64,000 bases of DNA from Lolium rigidum (lineage: Eukaryota > Streptophyta > Magnoliopsida > Poales > Poaceae), in contig NC_061513.1 of NCBI RefSeq assembly GCF_022539505.1, positions 184,232,017 through 184,296,016 on the forward strand, read 5' to 3'. Shown here one piece after another: positions 61,770 through 64,000 of this stretch. The notes below the pieces were generated by a model that did no database searches, was not told the origin of the DNA, and saw only the letters and a program-made list of their open reading frames with translations. Made by a program: the position numbers and the translations under genes. Each line of letters begins with the position of its first letter. Position 1 is the stretch's first letter.

Positions 61770-63363
61770 TGATACGTCTCAAACGTATCTATAATTTCTT
61801 ATGTTCCATGCTAGTTTTATGAAAATACTCACATGTTTTATATACACTTTACATCATTTTGATGCATTTTCCGGCACTAACCTATTAACAAGATGCCGAA
61901 GCGCCAGTTCCTGTTTTCTGCTGTTTTTGGTTTCAGAAATCTTACACAGGAAATATTCTCGGAATTGGACGAAACAAAAGCCCACGGTCTTATTTTCCAC
62001 GGAGCTTTCCAGAACGCCGAAGGAGATACGAAGAGGGGCCAAGGTGGCCCCACACCACAAGGCGCGACCAAGGAGGGGGGCGCGCCGGCCTGTGGGGTGG
62101 GCCCCTCGGCCGCCTCCTGACTCTGCCCTTCGCCTATTTATTCACTCCGTCGCGAAAACCCTAGTACCGAGAGCCACGATACAAGAAAACATACTGTGAC
62201 GCCGTCGCCGCCAATCCCATCTCGGGGGATTCAGGAGATCGCCTCCGGCACCCTGCCAGAGAGGGGAATCATCACCGGAGGACTCTACATCATCATGCCC
62301 GCCTCCGGATTGATGCGTGAGTATTTCATCCTTGGACTATGGGTCCATAGCAGTAGCTAGATGGTTGTCTTCTCCTCTTGTGCTATCATGTTTAGATCTT
62401 GTGAGCTGCCTAACATGATCAAGATTGTCTATTTGTGATGCTACATGTTGTGTTTGTTGGGACCGATGAATATGGAATACTATGTCAAGTTGATTATTGA
62501 TCTATCATATATGTGTTGTTTATGATCTTGCATGCTCTCCGTTGCTAGTAGAGGCTCTGGCCAAGTTGATACATGTGACTCCAAGAGGGAGTATTTATGC
62601 TCGATAGTGGGTTCATGCCTCCATTGAATCTGGGACGATGTGATGTAAAGTTCTAAGGTTATGGATGTGCTGTTGCCACTAGGGATAAAACATCGATGCT
62701 TTGTCTAAGGATATTTGTGTTGATTACATTACGCACCATACTTAATGCTATTGTCTGTTGTTTGCAACTTAATACTGGAAGGGGTGCGGATGCTAACCCG
62801 AAGGTGGACTTTTTAGGCATAGATGCATGCTGGATAGCGGTCTATGTACTTTGTCGTAATGCCCTAAGTAAATCTCATAGTAGTCATCCTGATATGTATG
62901 TGCATTGTTATGCCCTCTCTATTTGTCAATTGCCCAACTGTAATTTGTTCACCCAACATGCTATTTCTTATTGGACAGACACCACTAGTGAACTGTGGAC
63001 CCCGGTCCATTTTTTTACATCTGAAATACAATCAACTGCAATCTCTGTTCTCTGTTGTTCTTCACAAGCAAACATCATTCTCCACTCCATACGTTTAATC
63101 CTTTGTTTACAGCAAGCCGGTGAGATTGACAACCTCACTGTTAAGTTGGGGCAAAGTATTTTTGTTGTGTTGTGCAGGTTCCACGTTGGCACCGGAATCC
63201 CCGGTGTTGCACCGCACTACACTCCTTCATCAACAACCTTCACGTGGCCTTCATCTCCTACTGGTTCGATAACCTTGGTTTCTTTCTGAGGGAAAACTTA
63301 CTGCTGTGCGCATCACACCTTCCTCTTGGGGTTCCCAATGGACGTGTGCATCACGCGCCATCA
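61770..63363 (+). repeat. Element G 3' LTR
   Basis: 1594 bp, TGATACGTCTCAAACGTATC to GTGCATCACGCGCCATCA, flanked on the right by GTAGG (63364-63368). It is nearly identical to 48921-50517 in reverse complement. Confidence 0.87.
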
Positions 63364-63368
63364 GTAGG

Positions 63369-64000
63369 ATGGCATGGGTTGGCATGGTGATGTCCAATTC
63401 AATGGCATGGGCTTGGCATTGATCTTGTGTGCATATTTTTCTTGGTCTTGGAGTGCTGCAAGCTCAAGTATGATAAGGTGGGTGTGTTTGACATAGTGCA
63501 CAAGGTTGGAGAGGGCTAGGGGTGTGCACATTTGATTAAAGGCAAAAGTGTATGTGACACATGCATAGTCCTTGGCATGGTTTTGTGTGATGATGATAAT
63601 CCAAGGTTTGGTCATTTCATTGATGTGCCTTTAGGGTACAAGTGTACTCTCAAGGAGGACAAGAGAGAGAGAGGGTAAAAAGCAAAAAAGGTGGGTAAAG
63701 TGACTTGTACCTCCATTTCACTTTACGTGCACTTCCCATGTCTCATGCAATTGTCCCACTTGTGTTTAATTTTGGCCAAATTTCTGCATGGATGTCTTCT
63801 ATATGATGTTGGGCAACAATGTGTGGCATTGGTTTGAATTTTGGAGAGGTTTGGTGAAATTTCTAAAAAGTGGGGGAATCTAGAATCTGTTTCAACATAG
63901 CATCTTGGCTTGACTATTTTGAGCAATGGTCAATGATCTGGTCAAAGTGGTCAACACCAAAGTTGTTCATCTTGATGAGGTCTTGGATGAGGTGCAAAGA
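63369..64000 (-). mobile_element. Probable upstream part of LTR H1, running off the window
   Basis: Non-coding sequence which, in reverse complement and across the element G insertion site, continues into 50523 onward (…CATGCCAT, CCTAC, CCCTCTGGTCACC). Composition and lack of coding frames fit the U3 part of a giant LTR. The assignment rests on the TSD junction and not on a second copy in the window. Confidence 0.45.

Noticed and set aside
62696..63289. 197-aa ORF inside the element G 3' LTR, also open in the 5' LTR at 48995-49588
   Set aside because: The two LTRs are recent copies of one sequence, so agreement is not independent. In LTRs B, C and I the frame is interrupted or shifted, and no domain is recognisable.

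Overview
The window is repeat-dense plant nuclear DNA from a grass, most likely a Pooideae species (the Lolium/Avena/Triticeae side of the family). The evidence is one intron-rich serine carboxypeptidase-like gene, Athila-type LTR retrotransposons primed by tRNA-Asp, a Copia-type solo LTR, chromovirus-like giant LTRs, LINE tails and grass MITEs. I assigned repeat families from sequence features and memory, not from a search. No bacterial, organellar, CRISPR, tRNA or rRNA feature was seen.

Positions 1-12615 are the gene-proximal part. A 5' portion of a serine carboxypeptidase-like gene (minus strand, seven exons seen) runs off the left edge. About 260 bp upstream of its ATG sits a 1.5 kb PIF/Harbinger-like element carrying a broken B3-domain gene. 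Then come two hAT-like MITEs, a 5'-truncated LINE, a solo LTR, two degenerate gene remnants, a Stowaway-like MITE and a six-unit tandem array of about 147 bp per unit.

Positions 12616-44138 are one minus-strand Copia-type solo LTR of about 2.1 kb, blown up to 31.5 kb by nested insertions, each proved by a 5-bp target-site duplication (TSD). Solo LTR B (TSD ATGGC) contains solo LTR C (TSD CAAGC). Element D (Athila-type, minus, TSD AGGCC, intact short gag) contains element F (related non-autonomous element with a different 241-aa ORF, TSD GACAT). D also carries, in its 5' LTR, element E: 13.1 kb, two 5.5 kb LTRs around a 2 kb non-coding interior, TSD CGGCG.

Positions 44139-64000 hold two 100-N gaps (44139-44238 and 59457-59556). 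The contig between them appears to be placed backwards. Two nested LTR retrotransposons, G and N, each have one LTR inside this contig and the partner LTR, in opposite orientation, to the right of the second gap. In both cases the flanking TSDs match only after reverse complementing (CCTAC/GTAGG for G, CATAG/CTATG for N), and the interrupted host sequences also rejoin only after flipping. Strands for 44239-59456 are given as assembled and should be reversed if the flip is accepted. That contig also holds most of a second giant LTR (H1) with a solo LTR inside it, two LINE fragments and the edge of a Harbinger-like MITE.

Functionally only the carboxypeptidase-like gene looks like a host gene. 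The rest is a layered record of non-autonomous retrotransposons. Two Athila-like subfamilies (D/G and F/N) share their 3' interior, polypurine tract and LTR start, but differ in LTR end and coding region. They also share a hairpin before the polypurine tract that shows a compensatory base change.
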